A stretch of 64,000 nucleotides of DNA from Chloroflexota bacterium (lineage in GTDB: Bacteria; Chloroflexota; Anaerolineae; Aggregatilineales; UBA2796), in contig JAJPHV010000114.1 in assembly GCA_021325095.1 (NCBI GenBank), positions 1 to 64,000 of the forward strand, written 5' to 3'. Positions 32,504 through 40,943 of this stretch are shown here, piece after piece. The translations under genes were made by a program, and so were the position numbers. A model generated the notes under the pieces. The model was not told where the DNA came from. It saw nothing but the letters and a program-made list of their open reading frames with translations, and did no database searches. The stretch's first letter is position 1; each line of letters begins with the position of its first letter.

Positions 32504-33850
32504 TCAGTTGCAGATGACCATCGTAACCGTCACCACCTGCCCGTTATATTCACCTGATTGCGACATCGTCGTCGTACCTGTATTGCAGGTACAGGGGGCA
32601 TTTACTGTACGGCCCGGATACGTTGTCCCATCGGGCAGTGTTATGGACGGGTAGCTGATGCGGATCGGGGTTCCGGATGGGCACGCAATGCCAGCCGTCG
32701 ATCCGCCGCCGGGTCGGGGAGTCCGCTGCGGTGCGGTCTGCCCGCCGGTGGTAGAGGGTGGTGCGACGGGCGCGGGCAGGTTGTTGAAGGGCAGCGTCGA
32801 GAAATCCTGCGGCTTGAAGGCGACAGGTTTATCCGGCGGCCCGGAGACTTTATGATCGGCGCCAAGCGGCAGTGAAGCTTGCATCCCTGCCGGGATAGTC
32901 TGCCGCTTGCCGAAGGACTCCACCGTGACCGCGCCCTCAAAGGTACTCAGCGTCATGTCATCACCGGAGTCCATAAACACCGTGGAGCCAATGGTCACTT
33001 TGGCGTCGTTGATGACCATGTTCACCTTCGGCGCACCCCTCGGCGTCTGGATCAGAATACCGTTGGGCGGGGCCGCTTTGCACGACTGCACGCCAACGCC
33101 CGTCTGGAAATAAAAGGCCTGCATCGGGCCGTAGACAGGTGCGGTGGGATCAACCACGTCGAGCGTGTTGATGTCACCGGAGCCGCTCAGGAACTTTGCC
33201 GCGACCCAGCCGGTGAGCGTGATCCTGGCGTCTTTTGCTGGAACCTGAATGCGTATCCAAGAATTATCTTTGAGGCGGCCCGTCGCCGTAACCGTCGCAT
33301 TGGCGGGCAGGCTGCCAGCCAGCGAGCCGTTGACGGGCTTGCTGCGGAAGGCAGTGGCGGCGGTGACGGTCATGGGCAGGGTCGTGGTCGGTACGGGAAC
33401 GGCGCTCTGCAACTGTACATCGCCAAAGACCAGCATGGTGGCGGCCTGACCGGTCACCGTGCCCGGCAGATTCGCCCGGAGCCTCATCAGGACCACGCCC
33501 CACGTCTTATCTTCGGCGTCCAGTGCGCTGAGTTGCAGGGATTTGATGGTTGCCAGGTCAACGATCTTGCCCGGTGAATCAAACACGAAGTTGTCAACGC
33601 CGGGCTGCGCTTCGGCCTTGAGAGAAATATTGCCGTAGCACGCCTGGTTGACCCCCGTATCGGCGCAGGCTTTGTTGGTGGTCTCCAGTGCCGCCTTGAC
33701 GAAATCTGCGCAGGCATCAGATTGGGCTGATTGCGTAGCGGCTTGCGTGGCTGGTCCTTGTGCGGTTACGCCAGGCGGCGTCGACGCGAAAGCAATGAAG
33801 ATCAACATCATCAGAATATACAGTACAACGCGCGACCAACGAATGGACAT
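32504..33850 (-). CDS. Secreted protein with SH3b-like and FecR-like domains
   Basis: 448 residues. The signal peptide (VVLYILMMLIFIAFAS) leads into a Gln/Ala/Thr-rich linker and a first domain (about 45-150) with the cysteine pattern DACADF, NKACAD, QACYG. Residues about 155-220 (TAATAFRSKPVNGSLAGSL..., WIRIQVP, LTGWVAAKFL) match a bacterial SH3 (SH3b) domain, often a wall-binding module. Residues about 230-330, with ILIQTPRGAPKVNMVINDA and VTVESFGKRQTIPAGMQ, resemble the FecR-type beta-helix segment. A Pro/Thr linker and a Cys-containing C-terminus (IACPSG, APCTCN, VICN) complete it. Its role is unknown; probably extracellular envelope sensing or binding. Confidence 0.65.
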   Translation of the reverse strand: MSIRWSRVVLYILMMLIFIAFASTPPGVTAQGPATQAATQSAQSDACADFVKAALETTNKACADTGVNQACYGNISLKAEAQPGVDNFVFDSPGKIVDLATIKSLQLSALDAEDKTWGVVLMRLRANLPGTVTGQAATMLVFGDVQLQSAVPVPTTTLPMTVTAATAFRSKPVNGSLAGSLPANATVTATGRLKDNSWIRIQVPAKDARITLTGWVAAKFLSGSGDINTLDVVDPTAPVYGPMQAFYFQTGVGVQSCKAAPPNGILIQTPRGAPKVNMVINDAKVTIGSTVFMDSGDDMTLSTFEGAVTVESFGKRQTIPAGMQASLPLGADHKVSGPPDKPVAFKPQDFSTLPFNNLPAPVAPPSTTGGQTAPQRTPRPGGGSTAGIACPSGTPIRISYPSITLPDGTTYPGRTVNAPCTCNTGTTTMSQSGEYNGQVVTVTMVICN

Positions 33851-33986
33851 AGGACACCTCGATTTGCTGTTGACTTAAGGACTGCCAGGCAACAGTCAAG
33901 CCTACACCCGGCAACGAAACCCGGCAAATAAAGATGTCAGAAACGCTGCTCCCGCCTTGCTGTTGGCGGAAGAGAGAAAGGTTAAT

Positions 33987-35120
33987 TCAATGCGTTCCGC
34001 CGCCGGGCAGCGCCGACGGCAGCAAGAAGAACGCCAGCGCCAGGATCAAGTAGACCACCAGCAGCATCGCGCCTTCCAGCCAGTTCGATTCGCCGTCCTG
34101 GGAGACGAGCGCCGCCACAATCGAGGCCGTTGCCAGCGCCACCAACTCGTAGGGATTGAAGACCAACAGCAGCTTTTGCGGGAAGAGCAGACTGACGAAC
34201 ACCAGCACGGGCGCGACGAACAGCGCGATCTGAAGGCTGGAGCCAAGCGAGATGCTCAGGCTCAAATCCATGCGGTTCTTGTAGGCCACCTGCACGGCAA
34301 CGATATGTTCCGCCACGTTGCCGATGAACGGCACGATGATGATGCCGATGAAGAACTGCGAGAGGCCAAAGCCCTGCGCCACCGGTTCCACTGTGCCGAC
34401 CAGCGTTTCGCTCATGAGCACGATGCCAATCGTTGCCAGCGCCAGCATAATGAACGAGCGGCGCAGGTCGATCTGCGTGTGCCTGGCTTCTTCTTCCTCG
34501 GTCTCGTCCGGCGTATGGCCCAGGCGTGGCTGGCGTTCGCGCAGCGTGTAGATCAGCGAGAGCGCATACAACACGATGATGATCAGGGCGATGCCCTCGC
34601 TGAAAAACAGTTCGCGCCCCGGCCCGCCCGCCCCGGAATTGAGCAGCACTTCGTCAAACCCGGATGGGATCGCCAGTGCCAGGAAGGCCAGGATCACCAG
34701 CGTGGCATTCATCGCAGCGGCGCGGCGTTCAAACGTTTGGAGACCGTGCTTGAGGCCGCCCAGAAGAAAACTGAACCCGGTTACCAGCAGCAAATTGCCC
34801 AGGATCGAGCCAACAATCGAGGCTTTGACCAGTTCGGTCAGGCCCGCGCTGAGGGCGATAATGGTGATGATCAGTTCGGCGGCGTTGCCAAGCGTCGCAT
34901 TGATCAGGCCGCCGATGCGCTGGCCGAACTTCTCCGAGAGCGTTTCCGTTGCCTCGCCGATCATGCCCGACAGCGGCATGATCGCCAGCCCGGAGACCGC
35001 AAACACCAGCAGGTCGCTCCATCGCAACGCCTTGCCGATCAGCGCCACCGGGATAAAGATGAGCAGCAGGTTCAGGTTGAGCAGGTTCGAGGGCCGGAAA
35101 GGCTGGTTACGGGTCGCCAA
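33987..35120 (-). CDS. Calcium/proton antiporter (CaCA family, Cax type)
   Basis: 377 residues with about 11 helices in two inverted repeats. Each repeat carries the CaCA alpha motif: GNAAELIITIIALSAG in repeat 1 and GNVAEHIVAVQVAYKN in repeat 2, the latter with the GNxxEH form of vacuolar-type Cax exporters. An acidic loop (TPDETEEEEARHTQ) separates the halves. The start is TTG 35120, with GGAGG 6 nt upstream, overlapping the Nudix gene's stop by 14 bp. It is the last gene of the sigma/anti-sigma/Nudix operon. It would expel Ca2+ using the proton gradient. A 136-bp gap upstream (33851-33986) shows no feature. Confidence 0.9.
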   Translation of the reverse strand: MATRNQPFRPSNLLNLNLLLIFIPVALIGKALRWSDLLVFAVSGLAIMPLSGMIGEATETLSEKFGQRIGGLINATLGNAAELIITIIALSAGLTELVKASIVGSILGNLLLVTGFSFLLGGLKHGLQTFERRAAAMNATLVILAFLALAIPSGFDEVLLNSGAGGPGRELFFSEGIALIIIVLYALSLIYTLRERQPRLGHTPDETEEEEARHTQIDLRRSFIMLALATIGIVLMSETLVGTVEPVAQGFGLSQFFIGIIIVPFIGNVAEHIVAVQVAYKNRMDLSLSISLGSSLQIALFVAPVLVFVSLLFPQKLLLVFNPYELVALATASIVAALVSQDGESNWLEGAMLLVVYLILALAFFLLPSALPGGGTH

Positions 35121-35619
35121 CGGTGTCCTCCGCGTTGTGCAGGCCGCTGATCCAACGGCTGATGAGTCGCTCGGTGCTTTCAAAGGCCAGTTCCGGCAGT
35201 TCGCCGGGCGCAAACCAGCCGACCTCATCCACGTCATCCGCCGCGCCCAGTATACCATCAATGACCCGTGCGGCATACGCGATCACGATGGTCACGCCGC
35301 CAAAGAGCACATCCAGCAGTCCGGTGATCTCAACGTTCAGCCCGGTCTCTTCCGCCGCTTCGCGGACGGCGGCCAACCGGGGGTCTTCTCCGAAATCGAC
35401 GAAGCCGCCCGGCAGCGCCCACTTGCCGCGCTCCGGATCGACGGCTCGCCTGATCAGCAGCACCCGGCCCTTGTCCTGAATGAAGACAACGGCGGCGACT
35501 TTGGGATTGGCGAAATGGATGTAGTTGCAGGCCGGGCAAACCCGGTGCAGCTTATTGAAACGCATTTCGTCCGCGAGGGCGTGACCACAGCGCGGACAGA
35601 AGCGGGGTGCATCGATCAC
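35107..35619 (-). CDS. Nudix hydrolase with N-terminal zinc ribbon
   Basis: 170 residues. A zinc ribbon at the N-terminus (FCPRCG, VCPACN) is followed by a Nudix domain whose box, starting GFVDFGEDP and running into REAAEETGL, matches the GX5EX7REUXEEXGU pattern with all catalytic acids. This two-part form resembles NudC-like or COG1051-type ADP-ribose/NADH pyrophosphatases, but the substrate cannot be fixed from sequence. Its ATG overlaps the anti-sigma gene's stop and its stop overlaps the antiporter's TTG, so four genes are translationally chained. Confidence 0.9.
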   Translation of the reverse strand: MIDAPRFCPRCGHALADEMRFNKLHRVCPACNYIHFANPKVAAVVFIQDKGRVLLIRRAVDPERGKWALPGGFVDFGEDPRLAAVREAAEETGLNVEITGLLDVLFGGVTIVIAYAARVIDGILGAADDVDEVGWFAPGELPELAFESTERLISRWISGLHNAEDTVGDP

Positions 35620-36830
35620 AGGCGCGACCTGAGCCAGCCGACGCCGAACAGCATGGCCGAGAAAATGAACAGCGCGATCCCGACGATGAAGAAGTACGCC
35701 GGTGCGGCAAGCGGCGGTATGGCTCGCCCATGCGCATTGGCGTCCTTGTTGTCTCGCAGGCCCGCCGTCAGCGTTGCGGAAGGCAAGGCAGCCGGTTCAA
35801 CCTTGCCGCCTGCGCCACCCTGTTCGCCGCCGGGGCCAGTGACCGTCGCGGCCAGTACCACAACGGTAGTGCTCTGAGGGGAAGGCGTAGGTAGAATCTG
35901 TGTAGCCGTCGGCGCAGGGCCTGGCGTACCCGTTGCGGTGGCGGAGGGCAGCGCCGTCGCCTGCGGGACAAGAGGCTGTAGTGGCTGTGTAGGAGCCAGA
36001 GCCAGTTGGCCGGGCTGCGCGGGTCTCGGCGACTGCGCATTCTGGCCGCTGTCCGCCTGCGCCTTCAAGACAGGTCGGGTTGCGGTGGGTGGCTGTGCGG
36101 CGGCTGCACCCGCCATCACGCCCGCCGTTGGCTGGTAGCCTTCTGCAAGTGGCGTTTGTCCCGACGGCGGTAAGGCAGGCTGCCCGGCAGCCGTCTCATC
36201 GGCAGCGCTCGGCGGGATGGCATTGGTGGCCGCGAAGAGTGGAGCAGCCGCCACCGTTGGCGGAAGGGTCTGAATCGTTACCAGCGGGGTCGTCGTCGGC
36301 ACAGCCTGGGACGCGCTCAGGGCGTCCTGGCCCAGCAGCGCATTGGTTTCGGTAGCGAGCGCAGCCGCCTTGTCGCTGGCGCGCTGCCCAAGAGTGGGCG
36401 TGGATTCTGGCCGGCTGTTTTGGGTGGCCGCAGCAGAGGTCGGCAGCACCGCGATAGCGCTGTTTGAAGCTGCCGGAGCGCTCTGGAAACTCATGGTCGA
36501 GGTGAACAGCCCCAACACGATCAGCACGATGGATGCGAATGCGCCCAATGCGCCGACGACCTGCATGGCGCGGTAACTGGCCCACCAGGGCGCGCGGCGG
36601 CTGTAACGGGCGGGGTCAAGCGTAAAGTTGCGCGGCGGCCTCAGGGTTGGCGCGGCGCGCAGCACGCGGATCGTCGTGCGCAAACTGTCCAGCGTCGCGC
36701 GCAGTTCGGGTTCCGCAGCAAGCCGCGACTCAAGGTCGGCGCGTGTCGCTTCAGGCAGCGCATTGTCCAGGTACGCGGACAGCAACTCAAAATCGTCGGG
36801 GCGAATCGGTGAAGTCATACGGTCTCTCAT
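35616..36830 (-). CDS. Anti-sigma factor-like membrane protein with large Pro/Thr/Ala-rich region
   Basis: 404 residues. The N-terminal 70 residues (FELLSAYLDNALPE, a basic LRTTIRVLRAAP helix) match the ASD-like sigma-binding region of ECF anti-sigma factors, but the zinc motif HxxxCxxC is missing. A membrane helix (VVGALGAFASIVLIVLGLF) leads into about 230 residues rich in Pro, Thr, Ala and Gln, then a second helix (FFIVGIALFIFSAMLFGVGW) and a short basic tail. The two-helix hairpin with a disordered external loop is unusual. The start overlaps the sigma gene stop (ATGA), strongly supporting a sigma/anti-sigma pair. Confidence 0.75.
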   Translation of the reverse strand: MRDRMTSPIRPDDFELLSAYLDNALPEATRADLESRLAAEPELRATLDSLRTTIRVLRAAPTLRPPRNFTLDPARYSRRAPWWASYRAMQVVGALGAFASIVLIVLGLFTSTMSFQSAPAASNSAIAVLPTSAAATQNSRPESTPTLGQRASDKAAALATETNALLGQDALSASQAVPTTTPLVTIQTLPPTVAAAPLFAATNAIPPSAADETAAGQPALPPSGQTPLAEGYQPTAGVMAGAAAAQPPTATRPVLKAQADSGQNAQSPRPAQPGQLALAPTQPLQPLVPQATALPSATATGTPGPAPTATQILPTPSPQSTTVVVLAATVTGPGGEQGGAGGKVEPAALPSATLTAGLRDNKDANAHGRAIPPLAAPAYFFIVGIALFIFSAMLFGVGWLRSRL

Positions 36831-37414
36831 TCCCTTTGATTCAGACGGTATGACTCGGGCAAAAGTTCCCCGGCGTCCTGCAAGCAGTCGCGCAGGCGCT
36901 GCCGCGCCCGGCTGATGCGCGATTTGACGGTGCCGAGCGAAACCTGGGCAATGGCGGCAATCTCCTGATAATCGTAGCCCTGCACGTCACAAAGCACCGT
37001 GACCAGCCGCTGTTCACTGGACAGCTCGTCCAGGCAGTCCTGGATGATCCGGTTCAGGGCATTGAGTTGCGCCAGGCTCTCCGGCCCTTCGCCGGGGCTG
37101 ACCAGTTGCAGTTCGGTGTCCGCTTCGGGGTCATCCAGGGAAACGACGGGGCGTCGCTTGCGGCGGCGCAACTCGTCGTAGCAGGCGTTGGTCACGATGC
37201 GCATCAGCCACGATTTGAAACTGCCGCCGCGAAATTGCATAAGGTGGGCATAGGCGGAGATGAACGCTTCCTGGGTGGCGTCGGCGGCGGCCTCTGGCTC
37301 CCCGATCAGGCGGTAGGCAAGGTTGTAAGCGCTGGTCTGGTAGTGAAGGATCAGCGTATTGAATGAACTGACGTTGCCGCGTTGCGCCTCGTGGATGAGC
37401 GCTAATTCGTCCAT
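36827..37414 (-). CDS. ECF-type RNA polymerase sigma factor
   Basis: 195 residues of extracytoplasmic-function type. Region 2 (about 5-90) has YNLAYRLIGEPEAAADATQEAF and FKSWLMRIVTNACYDELRRRKRR, which bind core polymerase and the -10. Region 4 (about 130-185) has LDELSSEQRLVTVLCDVQGYDYQEIA and SLGTVKSRISRARQRL, the helix-turn-helix for the -35. Regions 1.1 and 3 are absent. First gene of the operon with the membrane anti-sigma, Nudix and antiporter genes, which suggests response to envelope or ionic stress. It is divergent from tRNA-Leu. Confidence 0.95.
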   Translation of the reverse strand: MDELALIHEAQRGNVSSFNTLILHYQTSAYNLAYRLIGEPEAAADATQEAFISAYAHLMQFRGGSFKSWLMRIVTNACYDELRRRKRRPVVSLDDPEADTELQLVSPGEGPESLAQLNALNRIIQDCLDELSSEQRLVTVLCDVQGYDYQEIAAIAQVSLGTVKSRISRARQRLRDCLQDAGELLPESYRLNQRE

Positions 37415-37435
37415 ACCGAACGATCACTGCAATCC

Positions 37436-37464
37436 TTGACGAAGAGGCTATTTTAACGTAAAAT
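37436..37464 (+). promoter_or_regulatory. Promoter of tRNA-Leu
   Basis: TTGACG (37436-37441) and TAAAAT (37459-37464) are 17 bp apart, each 5 of 6 to consensus. The predicted start at about 37471 is 5 nt before the tRNA. Confidence 0.8.
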
Positions 37465-37475
37465 GAGCGCCACTT

Positions 37476-37554
37476 GCCGGAGTGGCGGAATGGCAGACGC
37501 AAGCGACTCAAACTCGCTCGGGAAACCGTGTGGGTTCAACTCCCACCTCCGGCA
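37476..37554 (+). tRNA. tRNA-Leu(CAA)
   Basis: Acceptor GCCGGAG (37476-37482) pairs with CTCCGGC (37547-37553), discriminator A37554, CCA not encoded. Anticodon stem AGCGA with TCGCT encloses loop CTCAAAC, anticodon CAA. A long variable arm (CGGGAAACCGTG) marks a class II tRNA, and the T arm is GTGGG-TTCAACT-CCCAC. It is uninterrupted, unlike the tRNA-fMet. Confidence 0.97.
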
Positions 37555-37567
37555 CTATACAATGCGC

Positions 37568-37592
37568 AAGCCGGGCCACAACCCCGGCTTTT
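37568..37592 (+). terminator. Terminator of tRNA-Leu
   Basis: AAGCCGGG (37568-37575), a 7-nt loop, and CCCGGCTT (37583-37590) followed by TT, 14 bp after the tRNA. The stem is perfect but the T-tract is short. Confidence 0.75.
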
Positions 37593-37645
37593 GCATGTGA
37601 CCATTATAACAAGGTCACACCAAAACTTCTCGATAAGGTGAACCC

Positions 37646-38038
37646 ATGCGGCGATTGTTGCTGTCACTCCTGATAGGGCTGGTTGTGGGCGCGGGAATTG
37701 GCCTGTACTTTGGTTGGGTCGTGTCACCCGTGCAGTACGTCCAGAGTCCGATGGCCGATCTCTCACGGCGCTACAAAGACGAATACACCGTCATGGTCGC
37801 AACGGCTTATCAAGTGGATGGCGATCTGAACGAGGCTATTCGCCGCCTGCAACCGCTGGGTGTCAGCAACATCCCGGTCTATGTGCGTGAAGTGACCGAG
37901 CGTTATATCTCCGAGAGCGGCACGGGCAAAGAAGCGGACATTCGCAACCTGGTTGTGCTATCGCGCGCGCTCGGCTACTATACGCCGCCCATGCAGGCTT
38001 TTGCGTTGCCGACCACCGCCCCTACACCGGGATCGTAA
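37646..38038 (+). CDS. Single-helix membrane protein, paralogue of the next gene
   Basis: 130 residues: an N-terminal membrane helix with glycine-zipper spacing (LLIGLVVGAGIGLYFGWVVSP), then a soluble domain. That domain holds LSRRYKDEYTVMVATAYQVDGDLNEAIRRLQPLG, a helical hairpin like a single TPR-type unit. It shares helix pattern, SPV/NPV turn and the [KD]xxYxVxxAxAxxxDxDLNxAxxRL motif with the next gene. Function unknown. It lies just downstream of tRNA-Leu. Confidence 0.65.
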   Translation: MRRLLLSLLIGLVVGAGIGLYFGWVVSPVQYVQSPMADLSRRYKDEYTVMVATAYQVDGDLNEAIRRLQPLGVSNIPVYVREVTERYISESGTGKEADIRNLVVLSRALGYYTPPMQAFALPTTAPTPGS

Positions 38039-38042
38039 GCCC

Positions 38043-38924
38043 ATGCGACGAGGCCGCGTTTCCTGGTTGGCGATACTGATCGGAATAGGAATTGGCCTGG
38101 CGCTCGGTCTGTTTTATGCCTGGAAAATAAACCCGGTCATCGCCTTTAATACGGCCCCCTGGCAGCTATCCAAACCGATGCAGCAGCAATACCTGGTGGC
38201 GATCAGCCTGGCCTTTGCCCGGGATCACGATCTGAACCGTGCCGTAGAGCGCCTGATCGATCTGCGCCTGGGCGACCAGACGTGGCGCACACTGGCCGAC
38301 ACCGCCTGCGAACTGGCTCGCACCAACTATGCCAGCACCAACACCGGCCTGACGGCCATCCGCAGCATGGTGCAACTGGCACAGTCGCAGGGCGCGACGG
38401 GCTGCGCCTCCGAATTGCTGCCGCTGTACACCAGCACGCCCGCCCCGACGCCCACTTTCATTCGGCCAACGCCTACCCTCATCCCACCGCCGACCAAGAC
38501 CCCACTCCCAACGCCTGGCCCGACCTTTACCCCGGCCACGCCCTTGCCGCCGGAAGCCACGCCCACCGCTTCCGGGGAATTCAAGATCGGGGCCCTTGAG
38601 GCGTTCTGCAACCCGAAGAATCCGGGCACGATTGACATCTTTGTGCAAGACGCAGACGGCACTGGTCTGCCAGGTATTCCCGTGGAAGTCACTTCGGGAG
38701 GCGACAAGGACGACTTTTTCACCGGACTGAAGCCGGAGCGCGATCCTGGCTTTGCCGACTACCAGATGACGGCAGGGAGCAATTACAACGTCGTGCTGCC
38801 GGGCCTCAGCGAGCGGACGCGCGCACTCGAAGCGGTGCCGTGTACGGTTCCGGCCAGCGATGGCGGCGGCAAGGCCATCACCTCGTACCGGGTCTACTTC
38901 CGCCGGGTCGCCGCAGCCAAATAG
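38043..38924 (+). CDS. Single-helix membrane protein with Thr/Pro linker and C-terminal beta domain
   Basis: 293 residues. The N-terminal 110 (ILIGIGIGLALGLFYAWKINPV helix, then QQQYLVAISLAFARDHDLNRAVERL) match the preceding protein and indicate duplication. A Thr/Pro linker (about 135-180) follows. The C-terminal 115 residues (FKIGALEAFCNPKNPGTIDIFVQDADGTGLPGIPVEV) look like an Ig-like or carboxypeptidase-regulatory-like sandwich with a Cys pair (FCNP, VPCTV). ATG 38043 lies 4 bp after the upstream stop. Probably an outward-facing envelope protein; no enzyme motif seen. Confidence 0.65.
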   Translation: MRRGRVSWLAILIGIGIGLALGLFYAWKINPVIAFNTAPWQLSKPMQQQYLVAISLAFARDHDLNRAVERLIDLRLGDQTWRTLADTACELARTNYASTNTGLTAIRSMVQLAQSQGATGCASELLPLYTSTPAPTPTFIRPTPTLIPPPTKTPLPTPGPTFTPATPLPPEATPTASGEFKIGALEAFCNPKNPGTIDIFVQDADGTGLPGIPVEVTSGGDKDDFFTGLKPERDPGFADYQMTAGSNYNVVLPGLSERTRALEAVPCTVPASDGGGKAITSYRVYFRRVAAAK

Positions 38925-39024
38925 GTTCAAGATAGCGCGTAGCATCATGCTGAGGCACGGCGACGTACTGCCTCACGCCAGACGTTAAAATCGGCACAGT
39001 ATCCGCTTTACAGGCCTGAAACGC

Positions 39025-39606
39025 CTAGAACACGGCTGTCGGGCCGGGTTCGGCCAGCAAAGTGTCGAGCGCGGCGCTGATGGCATCGTAACGCCCCTCG
39101 CCGATCTGACGGAAGCGCATCCGTCCGAACTTATCCACGATGACGAAAGCAGGCCAGGCGTGCATCTGGTAGGCGTTCCAGGCCGCGCCGTCGTTGTCGA
39201 TGGCGACGGGGAAGGCAATCGCTTCGCGCTGCACGGCGTCGCACACGTTGTTCACGTCACGTTCGTAGCTGAATTCGGGGTAGTGGATGCCGATAAACTC
39301 CACACCCTGCCCTTTATATTTGGCGTAGGCTTCCTTGAGATAGGGCAGCGTGTGCTGGCAATTGATACAGCCAAATGTCCAGAAGTCCAGCAAGACGACC
39401 TTGCCGCGCAGGTCGGCCAACCGCAGCGGTTTATCGCTGTTGATCCAGATGTTGTTGGTCAGCTCCGGCGCTGCGCCCTGATCTTGCAGCCGTTCGGGGT
39501 CGAGTCCGGAGTCGGCGCGAACCCCTCTGGTGCTGTAGGCGAATATCCCGGCAAACACCGCTGCGGCGGTAAAAATGACCGCTGCCAGCCATCGTAAGCG
39601 TTCCAT
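39025..39606 (-). CDS. TlpA-like membrane-anchored thioredoxin-fold protein
   Basis: 193 residues. A signal anchor (WLAAVIFTAAAVFAGIFAY) precedes a thioredoxin domain with redox motif WTFGCINCQH (CxxC) at about 87-96, VVLLDFW before it and the cis-Pro loop HAWPAFVIVDKFG. The WTFGCINC form is typical of extracytoplasmic TlpA/DipZ-C-like proteins that reduce or isomerise exported disulfides, or mature cytochromes. ATG 39606 has AGGAG at a suitable distance; two in-frame Met codons lie just before it. It is divergent from the enolase-superfamily gene. A 100-bp gap follows it with no feature seen. Confidence 0.85.
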   Translation of the reverse strand: MERLRWLAAVIFTAAAVFAGIFAYSTRGVRADSGLDPERLQDQGAAPELTNNIWINSDKPLRLADLRGKVVLLDFWTFGCINCQHTLPYLKEAYAKYKGQGVEFIGIHYPEFSYERDVNNVCDAVQREAIAFPVAIDNDGAAWNAYQMHAWPAFVIVDKFGRMRFRQIGEGRYDAISAALDTLLAEPGPTAVF

Positions 39607-39762
39607 CATCATTCTCCTGCTCTTGCTGATGAATGGGAGCATAATAGCCGATCATTACACAAATCTTGCCAGCGATGGGGCAAACGGGGATAGAATTATA
39701 GACGCCCACTGGCAACCCAAAAATCCGGGCATCTTTGCACACAGGTATTAAAAATATCCACC

Positions 39763-40914
39763 ATGCACGAACCGTATCACCTGATCTCCGATCAGCCGAT
39801 TGAACAGATCACCCTGCATCCTATCGCCATGCCGCTCGTAGAGGTATTGACGACGAGCTTTGGCGGCGATGCGCTGCGTCCCGCTATCCTGGTCGAGTTG
39901 CGGCTGGCCGGAGGTGCAACCGGTTGGGGGGAATGTGTGGCGGGCTGGTCGCCCGGCTACAGCTACGAAACCATCGGGACGGCCATGCACGCGCTGTCCG
40001 ATTTCTTCATCCCCACAGCGCTCGGCAAAACGCATCTGGACGGTCTGCACCGCTTTCGCGGCCACCCCATGGCGAAACTGGCGATGGAGGCGGCGTTCTG
40101 GTCGGCAGTGGCCGGAGCACGAAATATGCCGCTCGGCGACCTGCTGGGCAGCGGGCGCAAAGATCGGGCTGTCGTCGGTGTGAGCATCGGCATCCAGCCG
40201 AGCATCGACGCCACGCTGGCCGTGATCGAGAAGCGGTTGAACGAAGGCTATCAGCGTATCAAGCTGAAGATCAAGCCGGGTTGGGATATCGATATGTTGC
40301 GTGCGGTGCGGCAAGCGTACCCGGACATTCTGCTCATGGCTGACGCCAACAGCGCCTATACGCTGGACGACCTGCCGTTGTTCAAAAAACTGGACGACCT
40401 GAACCTGTTGATGATCGAACAGCCGCTCGGCCACGACGACATTTACCAGCACGGCAAGTTGCAGCCCCACCTTCGCACGCCGATCTGCCTGGACGAGAGC
40501 ATTCGCAACGTGGACGATGCCCGGCTGGCGATTGAGACCGGCGCGGGCCGGATCATCAACCTGAAACCGGCGCGCATCGGCGGGATCACCGAGTCGCTCA
40601 AGCTGCACGCCTATTGCCACGAAGCGGGCGTGCCGCTCTGGATTGGTGGAATGCTGGAAACGGGATTGGGCCGTGCGGTCAACCTGGCGATGGCTTCCTT
40701 GCCCGGCGTGACCATGCCGAGCGACATCAGCGCCACCAACCGCTATTATGAGCCGGACATTACCAACGAGGTCTTCACCTTGAACCGCGAGGACTCAACC
40801 ATCACCGTTCCGGCGGGGCCGGGGTTGGGCGTGACCGCGAACCCGGCACGGCTGGCCGAGGCCGAAGCGACCTTTGCCAGCCTGACCAAGAGCGAGTTCA
40901 TGGGCCTCAAATAG
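39763..40914 (+). CDS. Enolase-superfamily enzyme, o-succinylbenzoate synthase / N-succinylamino-acid racemase type
   Basis: 383 residues with the enolase-superfamily layout. The capping domain contains TSFGG and GWGECVAG. The barrel has the KLKIK motif (catalytic Lys pair, about 166-170), then metal ligands at MADANSAY (Asp), IEQPL (Glu) and LDESI (Asp-Glu). The second general-base Lys lies in NLKPARIGG. The WIGGMLETGLGRAVN strand is the specific mark of the OSBS/NSAR subgroup. In menaquinone synthesis it would dehydrate SHCHC to o-succinylbenzoate. NSAR members instead racemise N-succinylamino acids, and the next gene, proC, is an amino-acid enzyme. No other men gene is present, so I leave the symbol blank. 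Confidence 0.88.
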   Translation: MHEPYHLISDQPIEQITLHPIAMPLVEVLTTSFGGDALRPAILVELRLAGGATGWGECVAGWSPGYSYETIGTAMHALSDFFIPTALGKTHLDGLHRFRGHPMAKLAMEAAFWSAVAGARNMPLGDLLGSGRKDRAVVGVSIGIQPSIDATLAVIEKRLNEGYQRIKLKIKPGWDIDMLRAVRQAYPDILLMADANSAYTLDDLPLFKKLDDLNLLMIEQPLGHDDIYQHGKLQPHLRTPICLDESIRNVDDARLAIETGAGRIINLKPARIGGITESLKLHAYCHEAGVPLWIGGMLETGLGRAVNLAMASLPGVTMPSDISATNRYYEPDITNEVFTLNREDSTITVPAGPGLGVTANPARLAEAEATFASLTKSEFMGLK

Positions 40915-40943
40915 ATCGCAGTCCATCAGAGGGAATGAGAGAT

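Noticed and set aside
33957-35877. Two plus-strand ORFs of about 400 codons over the antiporter and Nudix genes
   Set aside because: They are antisense to well-recognised genes (CaCA and Nudix motifs) and consist of Arg/Gln-rich, low-complexity translation.
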